Source: an uncultured Methylophilaceae bacterium (lineage in GTDB: Bacteria; Pseudomonadota; Gammaproteobacteria; Burkholderiales; Methylophilaceae). From it: DNA of 64,000 bases. A model generated the notes under the pieces. The model had not been told where the DNA came from. It saw only the letters and a program-made list of their open reading frames with translations, and did not search any database. This document shows, piece after piece, positions 50,384 to 58,251 of the stretch. Within the stretch, counting starts at the first letter, position 1; every line of letters starts with the position of its first letter. A program made the position numbers and the translations under genes. The DNA lies in assembly GCA_903834185.1 (NCBI GenBank), contig CAILHX010000010.1:1-64000 (forward strand), written 5' to 3'.

Positions 50384-50471
50384 ATTAAGCCCGTTCAATT
50401 CAACCTGTGAAAACGGAGTCTCTCTCATTGAATTTGTCACATTCAAACCATGACGGGGTAAACTGCATGCC

Positions 50472-53009
50472 ATGAAGTTGCATAGCACGCATACAAGGCC
50501 AGACTTATCCTACGGGCTTGGTGAGAGCGCCTACGACGAGATGCTTGACTCTAGTGGTCAAGTGCGTCCGCATTGGACTACCTTGATGCATGCTCTGGAA
50601 GAGCTTGGCAGCGCAGAATTGGAATCACGCCATCAGGAAGCGCACAAACTGTTGCGCGAGAATGGCGTTACTTACAATGTCTATGGCGACCCCGACGGCG
50701 TTAACCGGCCATGGCAGCTAGACCCTTTACCGCTGCTGATCTCAGGCGAAGAATGGCGCGAAATGGAGACTGGGCTATTACAGCGCGCCGAATTGCTCAA
50801 TCTGATCCTCGCCGATCTCTACGGTTCGCGCGAACTGATCAAAAAGAATCTGCTGCCGCTGGAACTGATATACAACCATGCCGGATTCCTTCGTGCGTGC
50901 GACCAGGTCAAGTTGCCGACCAGTCGCCAGTTGGTGTTTTATGCAGCAGATCTTGCGCGCGGCCCTGATCAGAAGATGTGGGTCATCAGCGATCGCACCC
51001 AGGCACCTTCAGGTGCAGGGTATGCGCTGGAAAACCGTATGGCGGTTTCTCGCGTACTGCCGCAGTTGTTCCGCGATTCGCAAGCATATCGCCTGGAGCG
51101 TTTCTTCCAGTCCATTCAGGCCGGCCTCAACACCATCGCTTCACCGCGCACAGAAGCACCGCGCATCGTGGTACTGACTCCAGGCCCTTTCAATGAGACC
51201 TTTTTTGAACATTCCTATCTTGCTTCATTTCTGGGTTATTCACTGGTACAGGGCAACGACCTTACTGTGCGTGATGGTTATGTCTGGCTCAAATCACTCA
51301 CCGGATTACAACGCATAGATGTCATTCTGCGCCGTGTAGACGATAACTATTGCGACCCTCTCGAATTGCTTGAGGATTCCTGCCTCGGCGTACCGGGGCT
51401 GCTGGAGGTCGCCCGGCGCGGCAATATCTCGATTGCAAATCCGCTCGGTAGCGGGGTGCTGGAAAATCCGGGGATCCAGCCTTTCCTGCCTGCGATTGCC
51501 AGACATTTTCTCGGGCAACCACTCAAGCTACCGACCGCAGCTACCTGGTGGTGCGGACAGCAGAAGGAATTGGATTATGTGCTGGCTAACCTGGATAACC
51601 TCGTCATCAAATCGATCTACCGACGCCCTGGCGACAGCTCGATATTCGGTTCCCAGTTAAGCAAGAATGAACTCGCAGAATGGCGCGCGCGCATACGGGC
51701 GAATCCGAAAATGTATATAGGGCAGGAGCACGTCACTTTCTCTACTGCACCTTCAGTCACTTCGCAGGGCCTGGATCCGCGCAAGATATTGCTGCGCTGT
51801 TTCGCTGTAGCGCGCCATAATGGCTACGAAATCATGCCGGGCGGTCTCACCCGCAGTGCACCGGAAAAAGGCGACATGCCGATCACCGGCCAGATGGGCA
51901 GTATCAGCAAAGACACCTGGATCATCGCGGCTGAGCCGCAGTATGCCACCGCTAATGCCAGCCAAGCGCAATCCGTATTATCCCGCAGCCATCACAGCAA
52001 TGCATTACCCAGCCGGGCGGCGGACAACATCTTCTGGGTGGGGCGCTACGCAGAGCGTGCCGAAGGAAGCGTCAGGCTGTTGCGTGCCACAGTAAAAAAA
52101 CTATATATCAACCCTGAGCCTGATAATTCGAATTATCAGGCTTGTATCCATAACCTGCTTAGAAGTATCACCAGCCTGACCGGAACTTGGCCGGGATTTT
52201 TCGCGGAAGATACAGACGCTTTATTAAGGCAACCGGAAACTGAACTGCTTTCTGTAACGCTGGACGAAGAGCGTGTGGGCAGCCTGGCTCATTCATTAAG
52301 GCGATTGGTAAAAGCTGGCTACGCTGCGCGGGATCTATGGTCTTCCGACACATGGCGGGTGATGGATGAACTGGAAAATAACCTGATGCAATCACAAGAG
52401 GATCATGATACTGCGCTGTGGCAACTTCAAGGCAACATGGACATGTTGATTACTACGCTATCAGCACTGAGTGGCCTGGTGATGGAAAGCATGACGCGTA
52501 ATGACGGCTGGCTGTTCCTTGATATCGGGCGCAGGCTGGAGCGCGGCCTGCAATTGATCACCATCATGCGCACTGCATTTTCCGTAAAGCATGAAGACCC
52601 TGTAGAAACGCAGTTGATCGAATCACTGCTCAACGCCAGCGACAACCTTATTTGCTACCGCCAGCAATATCGCAGTTATTTCGAGCTGTCTTCATTTCTG
52701 GAATTATTGCTGCTCGACGAAAACAATCCGCGCTCGCTCATTTATCAGATTATGCGCCTGCAGGAACACGTCGCAAAAATCCCCAGCGAGAATTCGGATC
52801 AGCGACTAAGTACCGCGCAACGACTGACTTTGGAAGCCGGCACCATGATCAGGCTGGTCAATCTTAATAATTTACTGGAAGTTTCCGAAGACGGTATGCG
52901 CGAACATCTGGATCAGCAATTGAGCAGGCTTTATTATCTGCTCAGCGCATTATCCGATGCCATCAGTACTGAGCATTTCCGTCATGGCAGTGCACCCCAG
53001 CCTTTGTAA
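50472..53009 (+). CDS. Circularly permuted ATP-grasp / alpha-E domain fusion (predicted amidoligase)
   Basis: The 845-residue protein joins two domains usually encoded by neighbouring genes. Residues about 1-490 match the circularly permuted ATP-grasp type 2 family (YDEMLDSSGQVRPHWTTLMH; RENGVTYNVYGDPDGVNRPW; VILRRVDDNYCDPLELLEDS; NLVIKSIYRRPGDSSIFG). Residues about 512-845 are an alpha-E domain (LPSRAADNIFWVGRYAERAE, the usual start of stand-alone alpha-E proteins). ATP-grasp enzymes of this class are predicted to form amide or peptide bonds through an acyl phosphate; alpha-E is a helical partner domain. Substrate unknown. A transglutaminase-like gene starts 12 bases downstream, suggesting an operon. 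Confidence 0.88.
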   Translation: MKLHSTHTRPDLSYGLGESAYDEMLDSSGQVRPHWTTLMHALEELGSAELESRHQEAHKLLRENGVTYNVYGDPDGVNRPWQLDPLPLLISGEEWREMETGLLQRAELLNLILADLYGSRELIKKNLLPLELIYNHAGFLRACDQVKLPTSRQLVFYAADLARGPDQKMWVISDRTQAPSGAGYALENRMAVSRVLPQLFRDSQAYRLERFFQSIQAGLNTIASPRTEAPRIVVLTPGPFNETFFEHSYLASFLGYSLVQGNDLTVRDGYVWLKSLTGLQRIDVILRRVDDNYCDPLELLEDSCLGVPGLLEVARRGNISIANPLGSGVLENPGIQPFLPAIARHFLGQPLKLPTAATWWCGQQKELDYVLANLDNLVIKSIYRRPGDSSIFGSQLSKNELAEWRARIRANPKMYIGQEHVTFSTAPSVTSQGLDPRKILLRCFAVARHNGYEIMPGGLTRSAPEKGDMPITGQMGSISKDTWIIAAEPQYATANASQAQSVLSRSHHSNALPSRAADNIFWVGRYAERAEGSVRLLRATVKKLYINPEPDNSNYQACIHNLLRSITSLTGTWPGFFAEDTDALLRQPETELLSVTLDEERVGSLAHSLRRLVKAGYAARDLWSSDTWRVMDELENNLMQSQEDHDTALWQLQGNMDMLITTLSALSGLVMESMTRNDGWLFLDIGRRLERGLQLITIMRTAFSVKHEDPVETQLIESLLNASDNLICYRQQYRSYFELSSFLELLLLDENNPRSLIYQIMRLQEHVAKIPSENSDQRLSTAQRLTLEAGTMIRLVNLNNLLEVSEDGMREHLDQQLSRLYYLLSALSDAISTEHFRHGSAPQPL

Positions 53010-53021
53010 AGAAAAAACCAC

Positions 53022-53903
53022 GTGCGATATCGAGTCACCCACACCACTACTTACGAATATACCGACCAGGTCGGGGCATCGTATAACGAAGCCTGCCTGT
53101 TACCACGCTCCTGCCCGCAACAAGCATTACTGGCAGCACGTCTGGAAATCTCGCCGGTGGAAACCGATTTCCGGGTAAGGGAGGATTTTTTCGGCAACCA
53201 AGTGGCTTATTTCTCGATTAACAAACCACACCACGAGTTCAGCGTCACCGCCATCAGCGAAGTACAGGTCTACCCTGCCCCCACGCAACTGAATTTCTCG
53301 CAGGGGATGGCCTGGGAAAACGTAAGGGAAATATTGGAAGAAAACATGAGCCCGCAGAATCTGGACGCTCGCCAGTACGTACTGGATTCACCGCTTATCA
53401 GTGCCAGCAATGAATTATCTTCCTATGCACGGGATTCCTTTTATCCGGGCAGGCCATTGCTGGAGGCCGTACACGATCTGATGCAGCGTATTTTTCACGA
53501 CTTCACATTCGATCCTGAATTCACCACTCTCGCTACTCCGTTGAGCGAAGTACTGGAACATCGGCGCGGGGTATGCCAGGATTTTGCTCATCTTGCCATC
53601 GGCTGCCTGCGTTCTCAAGGCCTGGCTGCACGTTACGTCAGCGGCTATATCGAGACCCTGCCGCCGCCAGGCGAAGAAAAAATGGTGGGAGCGGATGCCT
53701 CGCATGCCTGGTTCTCCGTATTCATTCCCGAACAGGGCTGGATGGATTTCGACCCTACCAACAATCAGGTTCCTAACGATCAGCATATCACCGTTGCCTG
53801 GGGACGCGACTACAGCGATGTCACGCCGCTCAAAGGCGTAATCTTTGGCGGTAAAGATCATGAATTGAGCGTATCCGTTGACGTACAACGGCTGGGCGAA
53901 TAA
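53022..53903 (+). CDS. Transglutaminase-like cysteine protease/amidase (complete triad)
   Basis: The 293-residue protein is a bacterial transglutaminase-fold enzyme (COG1305 type). It has an N-terminal beta domain (MRYRVTHTTTYEYTDQVGAS; EDFFGNQVAYFSI) followed by the catalytic core. Cys185 is in RRGVCQDFAHLAIG, His228 in DASHAWFSVFIPEQ and Asp244 in WMDFDPTNNQV, so the triad is intact. These enzymes act as peptidases or amide transferases; here the product of the ATP-grasp partner is the likely substrate. The start is GTG at 53022, 12 bases after the previous stop, with no strong ribosome site. No signal peptide, so cytoplasmic. Confidence 0.88.
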   Translation: MRYRVTHTTTYEYTDQVGASYNEACLLPRSCPQQALLAARLEISPVETDFRVREDFFGNQVAYFSINKPHHEFSVTAISEVQVYPAPTQLNFSQGMAWENVREILEENMSPQNLDARQYVLDSPLISASNELSSYARDSFYPGRPLLEAVHDLMQRIFHDFTFDPEFTTLATPLSEVLEHRRGVCQDFAHLAIGCLRSQGLAARYVSGYIETLPPPGEEKMVGADASHAWFSVFIPEQGWMDFDPTNNQVPNDQHITVAWGRDYSDVTPLKGVIFGGKDHELSVSVDVQRLGE

Positions 53904-54027
53904 CCCTACCTTCAGCAATTAATCCCTATTGTGTGCTTGTGCACAGACGCCGCAACCGAACCCGGTCATTGTTCCTGCGTTCTCATAAGTATTACCGAAA
54001 CTACATATTAAGAATGCGAGGTTTTAC

Positions 54028-54897
54028 ATGGTACGGCTGAAATTTTTTATTGAGCTTAATTACGAAATCGACTATGCCCCCGCCGATTTCATTTTCAACA
54101 TACATGCGGCACAAACACAGTCCCAATCGCTGGTCACGGAAAATCTCCAGGTCAATCAGCCTATCCCCACTTCTCTATACACAGATCCCGTAAGGGGTAA
54201 TCGTTACGTGCGTTTGCGTGCCAACCCGGGAAAACTCACTGTACGCTATGACGCGACTGTGGATATCGTGCACCATATTGCATCGCCCGATAGTGTGCAA
54301 GAAGTGCCGATCGCCGAGGTGCCATGGGAAGCGCTTCCTTACATATACCCCAGCCGTTACTGCCAGTCCGACCGGCTACAGCATCTGGCGAATAGCGAAT
54401 TCGGCGCCCTGCAACCCGGGTATTGGCGGGTAAGAGCAATTCAGGACTGGGTGAAACGTCAAACCAGATTTGTCTCCGGCAGTTCGAATGCGACGACATC
54501 AGCGGTCGACACTCTGGTGGAGCAAGTCGGTGTATGCCGTGATTTCGCGCACCTGATGATTGCCCTGTGCCGTGCGCTCAATATACCTGCTCGTTTCGCT
54601 ACGGGGATCGACTACGGTGCGGACCCGATTTTCGGCCCAACCGACTTCCATGCCTACGTGGAAACTTTCCTCAGCGGTCGCTGGTATTTGTTCGATGCCA
54701 CCGGGATGGCTTTGCCCACAGGATTGATTCGGCTTGGCGTTGGGCGTGATGCCGCAGATGTTTCTTTTGCCACGATATTCGGATCTGTCAGATCCGAACC
54801 TCCGGTCATCGGTATTGAAGCTATTGAAGATAGCGAAAGCGGAATTGTATTACCGTATGCCTGCGTAGACGCAATCTCCACTCACGACGGAAATTAA
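54028..54897 (+). CDS. Second transglutaminase-like enzyme (complete triad)
   Basis: The 289-residue protein is a different branch of the transglutaminase fold. It starts MVRLKFFIELNYEIDYAPAD and ends with the catalytic core: Cys170 (VEQVGVCRDFAHLMIALCRA), His208 (GPTDFHAYVETFL) and Asp223 (WYLFDATGMALP). The N-terminal domain is beta-rich and shares little with the 53022 protein. No signal peptide is visible. It lies 124 bases after the previous gene; the gap shows no feature. A short hairpin (GCCGT-ATAA-ACGGC) lies just after the stop codon but lacks a T run. Confidence 0.85.
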   Translation: MVRLKFFIELNYEIDYAPADFIFNIHAAQTQSQSLVTENLQVNQPIPTSLYTDPVRGNRYVRLRANPGKLTVRYDATVDIVHHIASPDSVQEVPIAEVPWEALPYIYPSRYCQSDRLQHLANSEFGALQPGYWRVRAIQDWVKRQTRFVSGSSNATTSAVDTLVEQVGVCRDFAHLMIALCRALNIPARFATGIDYGADPIFGPTDFHAYVETFLSGRWYLFDATGMALPTGLIRLGVGRDAADVSFATIFGSVRSEPPVIGIEAIEDSESGIVLPYACVDAISTHDGN

Positions 54898-55120
54898 TCA
54901 TCCCAGCCGTATAAACGGCAATCGTACGATGATATGACCGCCATGCAATCCATGGCAGAGTCTCCGTAATCGCAATCTGTTGGTCAGGCTGCACCGAAAA
55001 GTCGCAAAAATTCGCCCCCGGCCTCAAAAAATCCTGAAAAAGGTGCACGACTATGCTCATCGCACACTGCTTAAGCCATAAATCCCTTATCCAACAGGGG
55101 CTGCAGGCCGATATTTCGCA

Positions 55121-55135
55121 TGGCACATATTATGC
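55121..55135 (+). promoter_or_regulatory. Candidate sigma-54 promoter before the PCD-like gene
   Basis: TGGCACATATTATGC has a perfect TGGCAC -24 element and a GC at -12 with the correct 10-base distance between the GG and GC doublets; only the first T of TTGC is changed. Start of transcription would be near 55147, about 20 bases before the coding sequence. The upstream 54898-55120 stretch holds two weak hairpins and no gene. Confidence 0.55.
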
Positions 55136-55170
55136 TCTATTAAATCAGGTACATTTTAAGGAGCACTATG

Positions 55171-55563
55171 ATGATGAAAACCATGTCAAGCAGATTGCAA
55201 ACCAAACCGAGTCAGCCCCCTCTCGCCTCAATGACGCTGGCCCAGATGAGACATTCCCTGCTGGAAGTTCCGGATTGGGAAATCGACAATCACGGCACGG
55301 TACTCAAGCGTACGTTCCAAGGCAATAACTTTACCGGCGCACTGATATTGGCGAACAAAATCGGCGTTCTGTGCGACCATGAAGGGCACTGTCCGGAAAT
55401 GACCGTCGGCCCAAATTACTGCAAAGTCACGTTTCAATCACAGGAAACAGGCGGATTGCAGGAAAACGACTTTATTATGGCATTTAAAATAAATCAGCTT
55501 CTGGACAAACTACGCAAGGCAACCAAGACTTACAATCTGGATCAGTTCAGCCTTATTGCATAA
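55171..55563 (+). CDS. PCD/DCoH-family protein with altered active-site residues
   Basis: The protein matches pterin-4a-carbinolamine dehydratase (PhhB/DCoH), which recycles the pterin cofactor of aromatic amino-acid hydroxylases. The fold signature is present (PDWEIDNHGTVLKRTF; DHEGHCPEMTVGPNY; ETGGLQENDFIMAFKINQLL). In the enzyme the motif is HHP with a third His before the GGL/AGL loop. Here they are His-Cys-Pro and Gln (positions 74-76 and 92, counting from the first of three ATGs). Two of three catalytic His are therefore changed, and activity is doubtful. Three ATGs stand in tandem (55168, 55171, 55174). AAGGAG at 55158-55163 is best spaced (7 bases) for the second. An N-terminal tail of about 20 residues precedes the fold. 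Confidence 0.8.
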   Translation: MMKTMSSRLQTKPSQPPLASMTLAQMRHSLLEVPDWEIDNHGTVLKRTFQGNNFTGALILANKIGVLCDHEGHCPEMTVGPNYCKVTFQSQETGGLQENDFIMAFKINQLLDKLRKATKTYNLDQFSLIA

Positions 55564-55608
55564 GCCTGAGGTATCAATCCGGTCAATCCACCTCACGCTG
55601 GCGATCAT

Positions 55609-55652
55609 GCAGGTCGCGAGACCTGCCCCTCCTGTATAGGTAAAGGTACAGG
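55609..55652 (+). other. Two hairpins between the PCD-like gene and uppP
   Basis: GCAGGTC-GCGA-GACCTGC (55609-55626) has a 7-bp stem with a GNRA-type loop, followed by CCTGTA-N10-TACAGG (55631-55652). Neither has a T run, so they are not classical terminators. They could be a processing or protein-binding site. The remaining gap (55564-55714) shows nothing else. Confidence 0.4.
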
Positions 55653-55714
55653 AATAGCTTTATGGTATGAGATAATCCGGAAATCCACTATCTCAATACT
55701 TCTTCTGATTAATT

Positions 55715-56572
55715 ATGGATTTCCTACAGATTCTAATTCTCGCCATCGTACAAGGCGTGGCCGAACTTCTGCCTGTCTCCAGCTCTGCCCATGTAATCGT
55801 CGCTGAAAAACTGATGGGGATTGACCCGACCACCCCCCAAATGACACTGCTACTGGTAATGCTGCATACCGGTACCATGTTCGCCGTCATCATCTATTTC
55901 TGGAAATCATGGCGTACGACCTATTTCAGCTCTATGCCCGCCTTCCGCAATAATGCGCTGCATATCATCATTGCAACGCTGGTCACCGGCATCGTTGGCT
56001 TGGTAATGCTGGCATTGATCAAACATCTATTTGCTGGTGATGCTCCCGATTTCGAAATCGAACATCTGTTCGGCAATGCTAGGCTGATGGCAGCTTCGCT
56101 TGCTACCGTTGGCGTGCTGATTATTGTTTCGTCGCGTTTCCCGGAAAACGGCAACAAGCTCGGCAATGCTCGATTATCTATACCTATCGCAGCATGGATA
56201 GGGGCGGTACAAGGCTTGTGTTTACCGTTTCGCGGCTTTTCCCGTTCCGGAGCCACAATCTCAACTGGCTTGATCTTAGGCGTGGTTCGCCGGCAATCAG
56301 AGGAGTTCAGCTTCGCGCTCGCTGTAGTGCTAACTCCGGCAGTCATCGCCAAGGAAGCCTATCGCCTCTACAAGTCGCATGTTATTTCTGCTGCGGGACA
56401 ATCACCCGAATTGCTGCATTTGGTTACTCCCAGCTTATTCGGCATGATGCTGAGTTTTTTGGCGGGGCTGGTTGCGCTAAGATGGCTCTCGCGCTGGCTG
56501 GAACAAGGTCGCTGGCATTACTTCGGCGCCTATTGTTTGCTGGCCTCTCTGGTAGTGCTTTGGGTAGGCTGA
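55715..56572 (+). CDS. uppP: Undecaprenyl-diphosphatase UppP/BacA
   Basis: UppP dephosphorylates undecaprenyl diphosphate at the inner membrane, recycling the lipid carrier for peptidoglycan synthesis. The 285-residue protein has about eight membrane helices. It shows the (E/Q)xxxE motif in VQGVAELLPVSSSAHVIV and the second motif as FRGFSRSGATISTG (residues 172-180), where most homologues read PGxSRSG. The start is an ATG at 55715 (MDFLQILILAIVQGVAELLP). Convergent with the CYTH-CHAD gene. Confidence 0.93.
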   Translation: MDFLQILILAIVQGVAELLPVSSSAHVIVAEKLMGIDPTTPQMTLLLVMLHTGTMFAVIIYFWKSWRTTYFSSMPAFRNNALHIIIATLVTGIVGLVMLALIKHLFAGDAPDFEIEHLFGNARLMAASLATVGVLIIVSSRFPENGNKLGNARLSIPIAAWIGAVQGLCLPFRGFSRSGATISTGLILGVVRRQSEEFSFALAVVLTPAVIAKEAYRLYKSHVISAAGQSPELLHLVTPSLFGMMLSFLAGLVALRWLSRWLEQGRWHYFGAYCLLASLVVLWVG

Positions 56573-56593
56573 CGATTACTCTTCAGGCAGTCA

Positions 56594-58108
56594 TTAATTC
56601 CAAAAAGGCTTTTGTGCGCTAAATGCCTGCCAAACAGCATCCATATGACTTAGTTGGTGCGTGACATGTTGGTCGTTCCATCCGCAAAGGATATGCAGCG
56701 CTTCATCCAATGCTTGATCAGGGGAATCCCCTGCCAAGCGATGCGCGAGTACTTGGGTGACGTTGAGGTCATTTAGCTTGCCGAGCACCTCCTGCAACTC
56801 AGTCAGTTTTTGCAGAAAGGAAGCTGTGCTGCGAGAAGGGTAGAAGCTGGCAAATAACTCCGTGGCGTAACGCAGCTTTTTGCACAGGATACGCATGTGG
56901 TGCCGTTGTCCGGCATCAAATTCGCGTAATAACTTCCCCTGCTTGTGTAGTTGCTTATAACGCTTTTGCAGGATGTCTTGGGCGATGACGATGACAGGGA
57001 CCGCGTGTGAATCCAATTGCATGTTTTCCAGCAACAAGCCCATTTTGAGCAGCAAGCGTTGATACCGTTGCGACCTGATTGCCGAGCGTGCCGAGAGATA
57101 GGCCACGCACTGTGCCGTCATCGCCCGGCAGCGTAGCGTCTGCAGGCCGGGGTGATGCTCGAACTGCTGCATCACCGTCGGTAAGGTTTGGGTAAGAAAT
57201 ACATCGGTATCACGTGCAGGGCTCAGCTTATCCGAAATCCACATCAGCTCGGCCTTCAATTCGGCAGCCACGTCCACCACTGAGTCAAAGACCATCAAGG
57301 CAGAACGGAGGCGGCGCAAAGCGACCCGCATCTGGTGCACACCTTCCACATCTTCACCATGCAGTACCATGTCCTGATTACCCTGTAACCGGGCAAGGCA
57401 TTCCCAACCGATTTGGCGCAAGGCTTCGAGCGCGCTCAAGTTTTTTGCAAGCGGCTTCACTCTCGCTTTTACCACTGCCGGCAAACCAGGACGATAGTAG
57501 GCATAGCCAAGTTGCGCTTTGCTGGTATTTTCAATATGCAACGGGATGTCGGTTTGCAATTGCAATGCCAGCTCAAACAGCCAGCTGGCATGACCTGACT
57601 TGAGTTCCAGTTCGACTTCATTTATCAGTCGAGGGGGGGTGATCATTCCATTAACCCGCAACACTCCCCTATCCAGCGCCATTTCAATCAGGCTGCCATC
57701 TGCCATCGTCAATTGCCATTCGGTACGTTGCACTTCCGTGATGAAAATAGGCTGTAACGCAGCGCGTAACTCGTCGCTGGAAAAGATTGGTATCAGCGCC
57801 GGATCGTTGATCTTGCTGAAGTCAGGATGTCCGGCAGCAATGATGTCTTCCCATTCCATACGCTGATGCAAGCCGGCAAGCGAGCTACCTGCCGCTTTGA
57901 CCGCCTGGAACCAGCTGCCTGACATGCGCCTTACTCGCAAGGAAACATGGGCATCCAGCAATTGAAGATCGGGGGTGTCGTAATAAATACTGGTGAGCTT
58001 GCGTGTCACCGGTTTACCCGTGGTGGCCGCAACGATGACAGGGTGACGTCGCAAACGGGCAGCGTGTGCAGGATTGATGCGCAACTTCAGTTCAACTTCG
58101 TTAGGCAT
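56594..58108 (-). CDS. CYTH-CHAD domain protein (inorganic triphosphatase type)
   Basis: The 504-residue protein has an N-terminal CYTH domain (residues about 1-205). The metal/phosphate-binding ExExK motif is at the start (NEVELKLRI), with later YYDTPDLQLL, SLRVRR and NEVELELKSG. A CHAD domain (about 225-490) carries the conserved His/Arg/Lys helices (GVHQMRVALRRLRSALMVFD; HHMRILCKKLRYATELFA). E. coli YgiF, of the same architecture, hydrolyses triphosphate; CHAD binds polyphosphate. The substrate here is not proven. It follows the DUF2126 gene on the same strand, 143 bases apart. Confidence 0.9.
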   Translation of the reverse strand: MPNEVELKLRINPAHAARLRRHPVIVAATTGKPVTRKLTSIYYDTPDLQLLDAHVSLRVRRMSGSWFQAVKAAGSSLAGLHQRMEWEDIIAAGHPDFSKINDPALIPIFSSDELRAALQPIFITEVQRTEWQLTMADGSLIEMALDRGVLRVNGMITPPRLINEVELELKSGHASWLFELALQLQTDIPLHIENTSKAQLGYAYYRPGLPAVVKARVKPLAKNLSALEALRQIGWECLARLQGNQDMVLHGEDVEGVHQMRVALRRLRSALMVFDSVVDVAAELKAELMWISDKLSPARDTDVFLTQTLPTVMQQFEHHPGLQTLRCRAMTAQCVAYLSARSAIRSQRYQRLLLKMGLLLENMQLDSHAVPVIVIAQDILQKRYKQLHKQGKLLREFDAGQRHHMRILCKKLRYATELFASFYPSRSTASFLQKLTELQEVLGKLNDLNVTQVLAHRLAGDSPDQALDEALHILCGWNDQHVTHQLSHMDAVWQAFSAQKPFWN

Positions 58109-58251
58109 TGCAGTCGCTCTGACTAAGGGGTGATGACTAGCTTAATGCATATTCGGAACCTATAACAGAAGGCCGCAAACTTCTCGCGCGCCCGGATTTG
58201 CCTTCAATGCGCAATCATGAATATTACATGTCGGCTATTTAGCGTTCTATC

